From the NCBI RefSeq assembly GCF_040802235.1, contig NC_133157.1, forward strand, positions 89,390,001-89,454,000: a stretch of 64,000 bases of DNA, in the 5' to 3' direction. Under the pieces are notes generated by a model, which was not told the origin of the DNA, searched no databases, and worked only from the letters and a program-made list of their open reading frames with translations. The stretch's first letter is position 1. Every line of letters starts with the position of its first letter. This DNA is from Manis javanica (lineage: Eukaryota > Chordata > Mammalia > Pholidota > Manidae). The position numbers and the translations under genes were made by a program. Of this stretch, positions 36,839 through 49,318 are shown in pieces.

Positions 36839-36873
36839 ACTTATGCTGAGGAAGTCCAATCAGTTAACCAGGT

Positions 36874-36886
36874 AAAGATATTTCCA
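36874..36886 (+). repeat. Probable target-site duplication of the L1-D array, left copy
   Basis: AAAGATATTTCCA here and AAAGATGTTTCCA at 48346-48358 match at 12 of 13 positions. They lie immediately before the L1-D 5' end and after the poly(A) of the last stacked unit. The first three A of the right copy merge with the poly(A), so about ten positions are informative. Confidence 0.6.
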
Positions 36887-37878
36887 GAAGGGCGGAGCCA
36901 GGATGGCGGCATGAGTAGAGCAGTGGAAATCTCCTCCCAAAACCACATATATCTATGAAAATATAACAAAGACAACTCTTCCAAGAATAAAGACCAGAGG
37001 ACACAGGACAACATCCAGACCACATCCACACCTGCGAGAACCCAGTGCCTTCCAAAGGGGGTAAGATACAAACCCCGACCCAGCAGGTCCCAAGCACCCC
37101 TCCCCCAAGCTCCCAGCGGGAGGAGAGAGGTCTGAGCGGGAGGGAGAAGGAGCCCAGGACTGCTGAACACCCAGCCCCAGCCATCTGGACCAGAGCGCAG
37201 ACACAGTGCATGCGCGGGGCTCTGGATACTAGGGAAACAGGGTAGTAAGAACGGTGAGCGGGTACCGGAGGGGGGCGCTGGAGGACAAAAGAAAAGCGAG
37301 TGGCCATCATTTTTTTTTTGTTGTTGTTGTTTTGTTGTGGAGAGTGATTTTTGGAAGTCTTAAAGGGACAGTGACCCCAATACTAGGGAAACAGGGCAGC
37401 AAGACCGGCGAGCGGGTGCCCGAGGCTGGTACCGGGGAATAAAGAAAAACGAGTTGCCATTCTTTTTTTTTACTGGTCGTTGTTTTGTTTTGGTGGGTGC
37501 TTTTTGGAAGTTTTAAAGGGGCAGGGCAGAACACTTAGTCCAGAGGTAGGGAATCCGGAGATCTCTGGGCACTCTAATCCCCTGGGCAGCAGGGAGCATG
37601 GAGGCCCCTTACGGAGATAAATAGCCTCCCAGCCGCACCCCATCCAACGCAACTCCACCACTTTGGAGCAGCAGTCCGAGCCAGGCCACGCCCACTGCAA
37701 CAGCAGAGATAAACTTCATAGCAGCCATGCAGGAAGCAAAAGCCCTGTCTGAGCACAGCTACCCAGCACAAGCCACTAGAGGTCGCTATTCTCCCAGGAG
37801 AGGAAGGCCACAAACCAACAAGAAGGAAAGTTCTTCCAGCAGTCACTAGTCCCAACTCTGCAAACTATTCCTATCACC

Positions 37879-38730
37879 ATGAAAAGACAAAATTACAGGC
37901 AAACCAAGATCACAGAGACACCAGAGAAAGAGACAGACCTAACAGTCATCCTGAAAAAGACTTCAAAATAAAAATCAAAAACATGCTGACAGAGATGCAG
38001 AGAAATACACAAGAGAAATGGGATGAAGTCTGGAGGGACATCACAGATGCCAGAAAGGAGATTACAGAAATGAAACAAAACTCTGGAAGGAAATATAAGC
38101 AGAATGGATAAGATGCAAGAGGTCATTGATGGAATTCAAACCAGAGAACAGGAACGCATAGAAGCTGACAGAGAGATAAAAGGATCTCCAGGAGTAAAAC
38201 AATATTAAGAGAACTGTGCCACCAATCAAAAAGGAACAATATCAGTATTATAGGGGTAAAAGAAGAAGAAGAGAGAGGAAAAGGGACGAAAAGTATCTTA
38301 GAAGAAATAATTGCTGAAAAATTCTCCAAACTGGGGGAGGAAATAATCAAATAGACCATGGAAATACACAGAACCATCAACAGAAAGGATCCAAGGAGGA
38401 CAACACCAAGACAAATAATAATTAAAATGAAAAAGAACAAGGACAAGGAAAGGGTTTTAAAGGCAGCTAGAGAGAAAAAGGTCACCTTTAAAGGAAAATC
38501 CATCAGGCTAACATCAGACTTCTTGACAGAAACCCTACAGGCCAGAAGAGAATGGCATGATATATTTAATGCAATGAAACAGAAGGGCCTTGAACCAAGG
38601 ATACTGTATCCAGCACGAACTATCATTTAAATATGATGGCAGGATTAAACAATTCCCAGACATGCAAAATCTGAGGGAATTTGCTTCCCACAGACCACCT
38701 CTACAGGGCATCTTACAGGGACTGCTCTAG
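37879..38730 (+). pseudogene. L1-D ORF1, broken
   Basis: Begins MKRQNYRQTKITET at 37879. A frameshift near 37965 puts the frame into a TAA, and others follow. The last part (38358-38630) reads clearly through RRM/C-terminal sequence (IIIKMKKNKDKERVLKAARE, LQARREWHDIFNAMK) before another single-base shift just ahead of the conserved end. The natural stop is the TAG at 38728-38730. Not translatable as a whole. Confidence 0.8.
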
Positions 38731-38918
38731 ATGGGAGCACTCCTAAAAAGAGCACACAACAAAATACCCAACATATGAAGAATGGAGGAGGAGGATAAGA
38801 AGGGAGAGAAGAAAAGAATCTCCAGTGTATATAACAGCTAATAAGAGAGCTAAGTTAGGCAGTAAGATAGTAAGAAGCTGACCTTGAACCTTTGGCAACC
38901 ACGAATCTAGAGCCTGCA

Positions 38919-41900
38919 ATGGCAATAAGTACATATCTCTCAATAGTCACCCTAAATGTAAATGGACTTAATGCACCAATCAAAAGACACAGAGTAATAG
39001 AATGGATAAAAAAGCAAGACCCATCTATATGCTGCTTACAAGAAACTCACCTACAACACAAAGACAAGCACAGACTAAAAGTCAAAGGATGGAAAAACAT
39101 ATTTCAGGCAAACAACAGTGAGAAGAAAGCAGGGGTTGCAGTACTAATATCAGACAAAATAGACTTCAAAACAAAGAAAGTAACAAGAGATAAAGAAGGA
39201 CACTACATAATGATAAAGGGCTCAGTCCAACAAGAGGATATAACCATTCTAAATATATATGCACCCAACACAGGAGCACCAGCATTTGTGAAACAAATAC
39301 TGACAGAACTAAAGAGGGAAATAGACTGCAATGCATTCATCTTAGGAGACTTCAACACACCACTCACCCCAATGGATAGATGCACCAGGCACAAAATAAG
39401 TAAGGACACACAAGCACTAGAACAGATGGACCTAATCGACATCTCTAGAACTCTACATCCAAAAGCAACAGGATATACATTCTTCTCAAGTGCACATGGA
39501 ACATTCTCCAGAAGAGACCACATACTAGCTCACAAAAAGAGCCTCAGTAAATTCCATAATATTGAAATTCTACCAACCAATTTTTCAGACCACAAAGGTA
39601 TGAAAGTAGAAATAAATTCTACAAAGAAAACAAAAAGGCTCACAAACACATGGAGGCTTAACAACATGCTACTAAATAATCAATGGATGAATGAACAAAT
39701 CAAAATAGAGATCAAGGAATATATAGAAACAAATGACAACAACAACACCAAGCCCCAACTTCTGTGAGATGCAGCGAAAGCAGTCTTAGGAGGAAAGTAT
39801 ATACCGATCCAGGCACACTTGAAGAAGGAAGAACAATCCCAAATGAATAGTCTAACATCACAATTATTAAAACTGGAAAAAGAAGAACAAATGAGGCCTA
39901 AAGTCAGCAGAAGGAGGGACATAATAAAGATCAGAGAAGAAATAAACAAAATTGAGAAGAATAAAACAATAGCAAAAATCAACGAAACCAAGAGCTGGTT
40001 CTTTGAGAAAATAAACAAAATAGATAAGCCTCTAGCCAAACTTACTAAGAGAAAAAGCGAGTCAACACAAATCAACATAATCAGAAATGAGAATGGAAAA
40101 ATCACGACAGACTCCACAGAAATACAAAGAATTATTAAAGACTACTATGAAAACCTATATGCCAACAAGCTGGAAAACCTAGAAGAAATGGACAACTTCC
40201 TAGAAAAATACAACCTCCAAAGACTGACCAAGGAAGAAACACAAAAGTTAAACAAACCAATTACAAGCAAAGGAATTGAAACAGTAATCAAAAAACTACC
40301 CAAGAACAAAACCCCGGGGCCGGACGGATTTACCTCGGAATTTTATCAGACACACAGAGAAGACATAATACCCATTCTCCTTAAAGTGTTCCAAAAAATA
40401 GAAGAAGAGGGAATACTCCCAAACTCATTCTATGAGGCCAACATCACCCTAATACCAAAACCAGGCAAAGACCCCACCAAAAAAGAAAATTACAGACCAA
40501 TATCCCTGATGAATGTAGATGCAAAAATACTCAATAAAATATTAGCAAACAGAATTCAACAGTATATCAAAAGGATCATACACCATGACAAAGTGGGGTT
40601 CATCCCAGGGATGCAAGGATGGTACAACATTCGAAAATCCATCAACAGCATCCAGGACATCAACAAAAAGAAAACAAAAACCACATAATCATCCCCATAG
40701 ATGCTGAAAAAGCATTTGACAAAATTCAACATCCATTCATGATAAAAACTCTCAGCAAAATGGGAATAGAGGGCAAGTACCTCAACATAATAAAGGCCAT
40801 ATATGATAAACCCAGAGCCAGCATTATACTGAACAGTGAGAAGCTGAAAGCATTTCCTCTGAGATCGGGAACCAGACAGGGATGCCCACTCTCCCCACTG
40901 TTATTTAACATAGTACTGGAGGTCCTAGCCACGGCAATCAGACAAAACAAAGAAATACAAGGAATCCAGATTGGTAAAGAAGAAGTTAAACTGTCACTAT
41001 TTGCAGATGATATGATGCTGTACATAAAAACCCCTAAAGACTCCACTCCAAAACTACTAGAACTGATATCGGAATACAGCAAAGTTGCAGGATACAAAAT
41101 TAACACATAGAAATCTGTAGCTTTTCTATACACTAACAACGAATCAATAGAAAGAGAAATCAGGAAAACAATTCCATTCACCATTGCATCAAAAAGAATA
41201 AAATACCTAGGAATAAACCTAACCAAAGAAGTTAAAGACTTATACTCTGAAAACTACAAGTCACTCTTAGAGAAATTAAAGGGGACACTAATAAATGGAA
41301 ACTCATCCCATGCTCGTGGCTTGGAAGAATTAATATCATCAAAATGGATATCCTGCCCAAAGCAATATACAGATTTGATGCAATCCCTCTCAAATTACCA
41401 GCAACATTCTTCAATGAATTGGAACAAATAATTCAAAAATTGATATGGAAACACCAAAGACCCCGAATAGCCAAAGCAATCCTGAAAAAGAAGAATAAAG
41501 TAGGGGGGATCTCACTCCCCAACTTCAAGCTCTACTACAAAGCCATAGTAATCAAAACAATTTGGTACTGGCACAAGAACAGAGCCACAGACCAGTGGAA
41601 CAGATTAGAGACCCCAGAAATTAACCCAAACATATATGGTCAATTAATATTTGATAAAGGAGCCATGGACATACAAAGGCAAAATGACAGTCTCTTCAAC
41701 AGATGGTGCTGGCAAAACTGGACAGCTACATGTAGGGGAATGAAACTGGACCATTGTCTAACCCCATATACAAAGGTAAACTCAAAATGGATCAAAGACC
41801 TGAATGTAAGTCATGAAACCATTAAACTCTTGGAAAAAAACATAGGCAAAAACCTCATAGACATAAACATGAGTGATCTCTTCTTGAACATATCTCCCCA

Positions 41901-42715
41901 GGCAAGGAAAACAACAGCAAAAATGAGCAAGTGGGACTACATTAAGCTGAAAAGCTTCTGTAGAGTGAAAGACACCATCAATAGAACAAAAGGAACCCTA
42001 CAATATGGGAGAATATATTTGAAAATGACAGATCCGATAAAGGCTTGACATCCAGAATATATAAAGAGCTCACACGCCTCAACAAACAAAAAACAAATAA
42101 CCCAATTAAAAAATGGGCAGAGGAACTGAACAGTTATCCAAAAAAGAAATACAGATGGCCAAGAGATACATGAAAAGATGCTCCACATCACTATTTATCA
42201 GAGAAATGCAAATTAAAACTACAATGAGGTATCACCTCACACCAGTAAGGATAGCTGCCATCCAAGAGACAAACAACAGCAAATGTTGGCGAGGCTGTGG
42301 AGAAAGGGGAACCCTCCTACACTGCTGGTGGGAATGTAAATTAGTTCAACCATTGTGGAAAGCAGTATGGAGGTGCATCAAAATGCTCAAAACAGACCTA
42401 CCATTTGACCCAGGAATTCCACTCCTAGGAATTTACCCTAAGAACGCAGCAGTCAAGTTTGAGAAAGACAGATGCACTCCTATGTTTATCGCAGCACTAT
42501 TTACAATAGCCAAGAATTGGAAGCAACCTAAATGTCCATCGGTAGATGAATGGATAAAGAAGATGTGGTACATATACACAATGGAATACTACTCAGCCAT
42601 AAGAAGTGGAAAAATCCAACCATTTGCAGCAACATGGATGGAGCTGGAGAGTATTATGCTCAGTGAAATAAGCCAAGCGGAGAAAGAGAAATACCAAATG
42701 ATTTCACTCATCTGA
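38919..42715 (+). pseudogene. L1-D ORF2 (endonuclease/reverse transcriptase), broken
   Basis: The endonuclease domain is continuous from MAISTYLSIVTLNVNGL to a TGA at 39765-39767, with catalytic motifs LQETHL, ILGDFNTPL and SDHKGMK. Frame 39819-40688 covers the linker and reverse-transcriptase fingers ([27 protein letters not shown]). Frame 40619-41110 holds the palm with [13 protein letters not shown], and stops at a TAG replacing Gln. Frames 41344-42048 and 42113-42715 hold thumb and C-terminal cysteine region ([18 protein letters not shown]). At least two nonsense changes and three frameshifts make it dead. Confidence 0.88.
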
Positions 42716-43075
42716 GGAGTATAGGAACAAAGGAAAAACTGAAGGAACAAAACAACAGTGGAATTACAGAACCCAAAAATGGACTAACAGGTACCAAAGG
42801 GAAAGGAACTGGGGAGGATGGGTGGGCAGGGAGGGATAAGGGGGGGGGAGAAGTAGGGGGGTATTAAGATTAGCATGCATGGGGGGGAGGGAGAAAGGTG
42901 AGGGTGGGCTGCACAACACAGAGAGGACAAGTAGTGACTCTACAACATTTTGCTAAGCTGATGGACAGTAACTGTAATGTGGTTGTTAGGGGGGATCTGA
43001 TATAGGGGAGAGCATTTTAAACATAGTATTCTTCATGTAAGTGTAGATTAAAAATTAAAAAAAAAAAGAAAGAAA

Positions 43076-44885
43076 AGGGGGATTACTCCTTAACAGGATA
43101 AAACTATTGGTAAATCAAAGATCAACGCATGCTTTAAATATCCTTAATGTTGATCACTTAAAGGGTGTCAGATGATCAGCTATGGAGGTACTCTTTTCTG
43201 ATAATATTCCTTTCTCTTAATTAAAAAAAAAAAAAGCAGTTACTGTATGCTGACCTCCAGTGAGTTCTGCACAGTGGTATAGAGGGCATGTCAAAGTGTG
43301 GGCAAAGGGTCTGTTTGTTTCTATGCAGAAGATCAAGGCCTAGCTTGGATACCCAGAAAATGAACTAAGATACGATATGAGGAGGAGCTTCCGGCATCAG
43401 CACTCTCTGGAGGACTTGTGCCGGGGGATGATCATCAAAAAGCCTCCACAGGGATCCGGGCGATGCTGCGGTTGTGGCTGCATCCAGCCCACCGTCTCCT
43501 GGACTTGCTATAGGAATGAGGAGGGAGATGTCTAGGCTGGCATGTGCATACAGTGAGACAACGAATTTGAGTGGATCTGTACTGTTGGAACTCAACCAGG
43601 AGTTGGGAGGGGTGCAAGGTGTAGCACTCCAAAATCTCATGACTATAGACTATCTATGGTTAAAAGAACATATGGGATGTGAACAGATCCCAGAAATGGG
43701 CTGCTTTAATTTGTCTGATGGTTCAAGTACAGTTGGACAATATCCATCATATCATAGATAAATTTTCACAAATGCCTAGGGTGCCTAAATGGTTTTCTTG
43801 GCTTCACTGGAGATGGATGGTAATTATAGATTTGCTTTGTTTATGTCACCATATTCCTATTATGTTAATATGTGTGTACAAATTAGTTAGTAGTTTAAAA
43901 CCTATACATACTTAAGGTACTCTACAAGAAGATATGTCAAAGAAATAATCAGTCTTCCCATGTTTCCTTCATATGCTACATCTGTAGCTTTTCTTCTTCC
44001 TTCCTAATTACAACCCTTAAATAGAATTCGTGCCTCATATCGAATTTACCGAGTATCATAATTCCTCCAGGTGGTAAAGATACCTCGAGACAAGTGCTGG
44101 GCATAGAAGCCACAGGGCATAAATCTGCAAAGAAGTAAAAAGCTAACCTTGGCAAACAATATGGCTTCTCTCTCACTTACCAACTTCACATTTCCCTGTA
44201 TGGCCCCGGAAGATGACTGGTTAGCCAGAGACGGGTAAGATTCCTCAAGGGAGGAACAACCTAAGACAGGCACAGTCGCAGGGGGGCCATCAGGTGAGAA
44301 TTTGGGGATCAACAGAGGTGAGGCTCAGAACCTCACCCCCCCTGCTTTGAGAGAAATCTTCTGCATCTGTGGATGTCTTGCTGCCCTTGTCTAGCCTGGA
44401 TTAATACTTAGTCCATAGGCACACACCTGATCATCTGATCATCTACATTTGCCTTCTTACAGCACTAAACTATGATTTCTACCTTTATCTTGCATCTACC
44501 TACCACTTCAGCATTTTATTAAAAATAAAAATAATAATAATAATAGGAGAAATGTGGGATCAACATATAAATCAAGTACAGAAATCAAACAAATATTCAT
44601 ATTTGACCTGATTGTTTATAGTTCATAATGCGTGATGAGTACCGAAAGTTTCTGTGATGACTGCCCTTGTACTGTTCACCATGTAAGAATTTATTCACTA
44701 TGTAAGAATTCGTTCACCATGTAAAAACTTGTTTGTTATGCTTCAGAAGATTGGAGACTGACGAGAATTAGGCTTGAGATGGATTAATGATTGTACATTG
44801 AGCGTTGACCCCCCTATACTGAATTTTATTGTTGTTAACAACCATTTGATCAATAAATATGAGAGATGCCCTCTGAAAAAAAAAA
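43076..44885 (+). mobile_element. Retroviral env/LTR tail of L1-D with poly(A)
   Basis: The tail begins directly after the A-rich end of L1-D. It has a spacer, a second A-tract (about 43222-43234), an env transmembrane region (about 43440-43910), roughly 0.9 kb of non-coding retroviral DNA with an (AAT)n run at 44528-44545, AATAAA at 44852-44857 and poly(A) at 44875-44885. The env frame (43474-43761) holds LKEHMGC and a CX7C loop (CEQIPEMGC), then shifts frame at a small deletion before the membrane-proximal region. Confidence 0.88.
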
Positions 44886-47800
44886 TGGATCAAAGACCTG
44901 AATATAAGTCATGAAACCATTAAACTCTTGGAAAAAAACATAGGGAAAAACCTTTTAGACATAAACATGAATGACCTCTTCTTGAACATATCTCACCAGG
45001 CAAGAAAAACAACAGCAAAAATGAACAAGTGGGACTATATTAAGCTGAAAAGCTTCTGTACAGCAAAAGACACCATCAATAGAACGAAAAGGAACCCTAC
45101 AGTATGGGAGAATATATTTGTAAATGACAGATCCGATAAAGGCTTGACATCCAAAATATATAAAGAGCTCACACGCCTCAACAAACAAAAAACAAATAAC
45201 CCAATTAAAAAATGGGCAGAGGAACTGAACAGTTCTCTAAAAAAGAAATACCGATGGCCAACAGACACATGAAAAGTTGCTCCACATCACTAATTATCAG
45301 AGAAATGCAAATTAAAACTACAATGAGGTATCATCTCACATCAGTAAGGATGGCTGCCATCCAAAAGACAAACAACAACAAATGTTGGCAAGGCTGTGGA
45401 GAAAGGGGAACCCTCCTACACTGCTGGTGGGAATGTAAAATAGATCAACCATTGTGGAAAGCAGTATGGAGGTTCATCAAAATGCTCAAAACAGACTTAC
45501 CATTTGACCCAGGAATTCCACTCCTAGGAATTTACCCTAAGAACGCAGCAATCAAGTTTGAGAAAGACAGATGCACCCCTATGTTTATCGCAGCACTATT
45601 TACCATAGCCAAGAATTAGAAGCAACCTAAATGTTCATCAGTAGATGAATGGATAAAGAAGATGTGGTACATATACACAGTGGAATACTACTCAGCCATA
45701 AGAGCATAAATCCTACCATTTGCAGTAACATGGATGGACCTGGAGGGTATTATGCTCAGTGAAATAGCCAAGTGGAGAAAGAGAACTACCAAATGATTTC
45801 ACTCATCTGTGGAGTATAAGAACAAAGGAAAAACTGAAGGAACAAAACAGCAGCGGAATCACAGAACCCAAGAATGGACTAACAGGTACCAAAGGGAAAT
45901 GGACTGGGGAGGATGGGTGGGTAGAGAGGGATTAAGGGGGGCCGGGGAGAAGAAGAGGGCTATTAAGATTAGCATGCATAGGGGGGGTGGGAGAAAGGTG
46001 AGGGCTGTACAAGACGGAGAAGACAAATAATGATTCTACAACATTTTGCTATGCTGATGTACAGTGACTGTAAAGGGGTTTATATGGGGGGCCTGGAATA
46101 GGGGAGAGCCTAGTAAACATAATATTGTTCATGTCAGTGTAGATTAAAGATAACAAAAAAAAAGAAAGAGAAGGTGGATTACTCCCTGACAGGATAAAAC
46201 TAACTGCAAATCAATGATTAATGCATGCTTTAAATATCCTTAATTTTGATCACTTAAAGGGTGTCAGATGATCGGCTTTGGAGGTATACTTTTCTGATAA
46301 TATTCCTTTCTCTTAAAAAAAAAAAGCAGTTCCTGTGTGGTGACCTCCAATGAGTTCTACACAATGGTATAAAGGGCATATCAAAGTGTGGGCAAAGGGT
46401 CTGTTTGTGTTTATACAGAGGATCAAAGCCTAATTTGACTACCCAGTGAAGTGAACTAAGATACGTTATGAAGAAGAACTTCCAACATCAGCACTCTCTG
46501 GAAGAGAAATACCAGAAGATGATCATCAAAAAACCTCTACAAAGGTCCAGGTGATGCTGCAGTTGTAGCTCCATTCATTCCACCAGTTCTTGGACTTGCC
46601 ATGGGAATGAACAAGGAGATATCTAAGCTGGCCTGTGCATACAGTAAAACAACAAATTTGACTAGATCTATACTGTTGTAACTCAACCAAGAATTAGAAG
46701 AAGTGCAAGTTGTAGCGCTCCAAAATCTTACAACTACAGACTATATACTGTTAAAAGAACATATGGGATGTGAACAGTTCCCAGGAATGGGTTGTTTTAA
46801 TTTGTCTGATTTCTCTCAGACTGTTCAAGTACAGTTGGACAATATCCATCATATCATAGACTAATTTTCACAAATGCCTAGGGTGCCTAACTGGTTTTCT
46901 TGGCTTCATTGGAGATGGCTGGTAATTATAGGTATGCTTTGGTTATGTAACTGTATTCCTATTATGTTAATGTGTGTGTGCAATTTAATTAGTAGTTTAA
47001 AATCTATACATGCTTAAGTTACTCTACAAGAAGATATGTCAAAGAAATAATCAATCTTCCCATGTCTTCTTCCGTCTGCTACCTCTATAGCTTTTCTTCT
47101 TCCTTCCTAATTACAACCCTTAAATGGAATTTGTGCCTCATATCGAAGTCACCGAGTATCATAACTCCTCCAAGTGGTAAAGATACCTCAAGACAAATGC
47201 TGGGCATAGAAGCCACAGGGCATAAATCTGCAAAGAAGTAAAAAGCTAACCTTTCCAAACAATATGGCTTCTCTCTCACTTACCAACTTTACATTTCCCT
47301 GTATGGCCCTGCAAGATGACTGGTTAGCCAGAGACGGGTAAGATTCCTCAAGAGAGGAACAACCTAAGACAGGCACAGTTGCAGGGGGGCCATCAGGTGA
47401 GAAATTGGGGATCAAAAGAGGTGAGGCTTAGAACCTCTCCCCCGCTGGTCTGAGAGAAATCTGCTGCATCCATGGATGTATTACTGCCCTTGTCTAGCTT
47501 GGATTAACACATAGTCTACAGGCACACACCTGATCATCTACATTTGCTCTCTTACAACACTAAATTATGTTTTCTACCTTTATCTTGCATCTACCTACCA
47601 CTTCAGCATTTTATTAAAAATAATAATAATAATAATAATAATAATAAAGGGAGAAATGTTGGATCAATATATAAATCAAGTACAAAAATCAAACAAATAC
47701 TCATATTTGACCTGATTGTTTATAGGTCATAATGCGTGATCAAAACCAAAAGTTTTTGTGATGAATGCCCTTGTACTGTTCACCATGTAAGAATTTATTC

Positions 47801-47989
47801 ACTATGTAAGAATTCGTTCACCATGTAAGAACTTGTTCGTTATGCTTCAGAAGATTGGAGACTGATGAGAATTAGGCTTGAGATGGATTAATGATTGTAC
47901 ATTGAGCATTGACCCCCCTATACTGAATTTTATTGTTGTTAACAACCATTTGATCAATAAATATGAGAGATGCCCTCTCAAAAAAAAAA
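44886..47989 (+). mobile_element. Second L1-tail unit, 5'-truncated, inserted in the L1-D poly(A)
   Basis: Starts abruptly with TGGATCAAAGACCTGAATAT, which is ORF2 late coding sequence (equivalent to 41787 in L1-D), and carries the rest of ORF2 (frames 44928-45272 and 45212-45619), the 3' UTR, the A-rich tract (about 46154-46164), and the full retroviral tail (46165-47979) with AATAAA at 47956-47961 and poly(A). The env frame contains stops, including one in place of Glu in the LELNQE motif. Its sequence differs from the L1-D tail throughout, so it is an independent copy and not a tandem duplication. Confidence 0.88.
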
Positions 47990-48348
47990 TAATAATAATA
48001 ATAAAGAGAGAAATGTGGTATCCACATATAAATGAAGTATAAAAATCAAACGAATATTCATATTTGGACTGATTGTTTATAGTTCATAATGAATGATCAA
48101 AACCAAAAGTTTCTGTGATGACTGCCCTTATACTGTTCACCATGTAAGAACTTATTCACTGTGTAAGAATTTGTTCACCATCTAAGAACTTGTTCATTAT
48201 GCTTTAGAACATTGGAGACTGATGAAAATTAGGCTGGGGTGGATTAATGATTGTACATTGAGCACTGACTCCCCTATACAGAATTTTACTGTTGTTAACA
48301 ACCGTTTGTTCAATAAATATGAGAGATGCTCTCAAAAAAAAAAAAAAA
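47990..48348 (+). mobile_element. Third unit: tail-only copy with its own poly(A)
   Basis: Opens inside the (AAT)n run of the tail and contains only the last 350 bp: ATTTGGACTGATTGTTTATA, the repeated GTAAGAACTTATTC block, AATAAA at 48312-48317 and a 15-A tail. Having the same 3' end as the longer copies but being truncated within the retroviral part shows that the retroviral end is the true 3' end of the mobile RNA. It follows the second unit's poly(A) directly. Confidence 0.85.
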
Positions 48349-48358
48349 GATGTTTCCA
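48346..48358 (+). repeat. Probable target-site duplication of the L1-D array, right copy
   Basis: AAAGATGTTTCCA, one mismatch from 36874-36886. It lies after the poly(A) of the third unit, not after that of L1-D, as expected if units two and three landed in the poly(A) of the first. Confidence 0.6.
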
Positions 48359-48399
48359 AGGCCGTGTGCTTAGTAAAATCTCAAAGTTAACAAAGGAAT

Positions 48400-48505
48400 A
48401 TAAACTCCCTGAGTCAGAGACTGTGTCTGTTTTATTTATGACAGCAGTCCCTGTGTCTAGAACAGTGCCGGGCATATGCTGGGGGCGCAATACAGTATGA
48501 ATGTC
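48400..48505 (+). mobile_element. L2 LINE 3' end
   Basis: CCTGAGTCAGAGACTGTGTC, then CTAGAACAGTGCCGGGCATA and a GCAATACAGTATGAATG end, follow the L2 3' consensus on the plus strand. Confidence 0.75.
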
Positions 48506-49147
48506 AACACAAAGCTGTTTACAGCCCAATACCAAGTAGACAGGATCAAGGGCAACCACAAGATCAGATTATGTGCACCATGATAATCACCTTCACTGAT
48601 ATGACTACTCAGGATGGGCCTTTTGGGGGCTGACAGAAAATCATGCCTTCTATCTCAGCAATGGGTTTCTCAGTTGGTGAAGAGACCGAGCTACATTTCT
48701 ATTTCAACTTCAAAATGTGAAAGAAAGGAAGTCTTTAACAAAATCAGTTTGATGCCAAAACTTCATTTTCATGAGAAAAGGCATCCCTGAAAAGGTTTAT
48801 AAAAATTGGTTTTTAAGATTAATTTTATTATAAAGGTACAGCTGAATGTTCTATTAGAATTTCAGTAGTTTACATAAATGAAGAACCTTTGTCAAATGAA
48901 GAATCTCTGCCATCCAAATAATCATTCTCTTACTACATGCTACATATACATTTTTAAATATATATTAAAGTACAAGTTCTCAACATCACCTTTTCCCATC
49001 TGTTTCCCTGTCCTAATGACACACTTCACTATAAAACACACACAACTTTCATATAGTTCAGATATTTTTAACCTTATAGTCTAACATTAAGGCAAATCAA
49101 CTTAGCTTAAATTTTAACAGCTTGAAAGAGAGGTCGATGGAAGTCTT

Positions 49148-49318
49148 AGGTCAGCCATCCTACACAAGGAGTCAAAGAGCTCATCAAAGGTGAGCATGGT
49201 CTGTGGTCCCGGGGGCATGGAGCACAGGCTCCACCAGCAAGTCCGCTTTCCTTGAGGCCTTCTCTGATGCAATACGAAATCCTTCTGGGGCGCTGAGCTC
49301 AGGAACTCCAAAAAGACC
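49148..49318 (-). pseudogene. MIPEP: MIPEP exon 2, frameshifted and donor lost
   Basis: After an acceptor (GTTGGGTTTCAG) the minus strand reads [20 protein letters not shown], then [10 protein letters not shown], matching MIPEP. At 49225-49228 four bases stand where six are expected (codons for Arg-Ala), a 2-bp deletion. The protein continues in a different frame as [20 protein letters not shown], then CRMADL. At the end, where GT should follow the GACCTG codons, the sequence is GACCTAAGACTT, so the splice donor has gone. Two independent lesions in one exon make a functional transcript unlikely. Confidence 0.85.

Larger units (their letters stand above)
36887..43075 (+). mobile_element. LINE-1 copy D, full length
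   Basis: Starts GGGCGGAGCCAGGATGGCGG (a YY1-type ATGGCGGC start as in other L1s). The 5' UTR has two monomers of 154 bp (from 37228 and 37382), then ORF1 (37879-38730), a short inter-ORF region, ORF2 (38919-42715) and a 3' UTR with GGGG tracts, ending in AAAATTAAAAAAAAAAAG at about 43049-43075. Instead of ending there, the element continues into a retroviral tail (43076-44876). It lies in MIPEP intron 2, antisense to that gene. Confidence 0.93.

Noticed and set aside
47540-48005. CRISPR-like repeat spacing in the GTAAGAATTTATTC blocks of the tail
   Set aside because: Three or four short adjacent repeats within a mammalian retroelement LTR; no spacers, no cas genes, eukaryotic context.
36887-48348. 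Tandem segmental duplication as the origin of the three stacked units
   Set aside because: Each unit has a different 5' truncation, its own poly(A) and its own sequence differences, which fits separate retrotransposition.
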